Assembly (NCBI GenBank): GCA_902494945.1
Contig: CABUVF010000138.1
Coordinates: 1 to 5,673, forward strand
Reading direction: 5' to 3'
DNA: 5,673 nucleotides
DNA from: an uncultured Collinsella sp.
GTDB lineage: Bacteria; Actinomycetota; Coriobacteriia; Coriobacteriales; Coriobacteriaceae
Of the stretch, positions 5,641-5,673 are shown one piece after another. Below the pieces are notes generated by a model that was given only the letters and a program-made list of their open reading frames with translations, was not told the DNA's origin and did not search any database. Made by a program: the position numbers and the translations under genes. Positions within the stretch are counted from its first letter, which is position 1, and every line of letters starts with the position of its first letter.

Positions 5641-5673
5641 CCTCTTTCATCCGGACTCTAACCGTTGGTACTG
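5641..5673 (-). promoter_or_regulatory. FMN riboswitch (RFN element), 3' part only
   Basis: The minus strand in this interval contains CCAACGGTTAGAGTCCGG followed by ATGAAAGAGG. This closely follows the conserved 3' end of RFN elements (pattern CCGACGGT, then AGTCCGGATG, then a purine-rich P1 strand). RFN elements bind FMN and repress riboflavin synthesis or uptake genes, which fits the RibU operon that starts 12 bases downstream. The 5' strand of P1 and stems P2-P5 lie beyond the window edge, so the fold cannot be checked here. The short distance from core to start codon leaves no room for a terminator hairpin, so control of translation initiation is more likely than attenuation. Confidence 0.88.

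Overview
The window is a compact stretch of a high-GC bacterial chromosome (roughly 60% GC by eye) in which every convincing gene lies on the minus strand. Gene content and protein style suggest an actinobacterium of the Coriobacteriia, most likely Collinsella or a close relative. Pointers are the two ECF ATPases fused into one protein, the FMN-riboswitch riboflavin transporter, and an ARG box resembling the actinobacterial form. The genus is an inference from remembered gene style; no search was run.

Read in the direction of transcription (right to left), the window opens with the 3' end of an FMN riboswitch (5641-5673, cut by the window edge). It is followed by a tightly packed operon. ribU (5039-5629) encodes the riboflavin-binding S component. 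A fused double ATPase EcfA1-EcfA2 (3138-5042) overlaps ribU by 4 bases. ecfT (2338-3138), the transmembrane coupling protein, overlaps the ATPase stop by 1 base. Thirty and fifty-one bases further on come two paralogous small proteins of the pyridoxamine 5'-phosphate oxidase-like split-barrel family (1861-2307 and 1399-1809), which probably bind FMN. A long GC-rich hairpin (1303-1365) then closes the unit. Together these genes make a complete energy-coupling-factor vitamin importer for riboflavin, repressed by FMN, with two likely flavoproteins carried as passengers or users of the cofactor.

The second unit starts after the hairpin. A tandem pair of ARG-box-like operators, 21 bp centre to centre (1227-1242 and 1248-1263), lies upstream of argC (71-1141), the N-acetyl-gamma-glutamyl-phosphate reductase of arginine biosynthesis. 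The left 70 bases are intergenic, with a weak hairpin and a possible start codon of the next gene (argJ would be usual) at bases 3-5. That start cannot be confirmed from five bases.

Nothing here is a wholly new system. The points most worth following are the predicted overlap of the riboswitch P1 stem with the ribU ribosome binding site, the basic insertion inside the second ATPase domain, the duplicated flavoprotein-like genes in the riboflavin-transport operon, and the ArgR operator pair.
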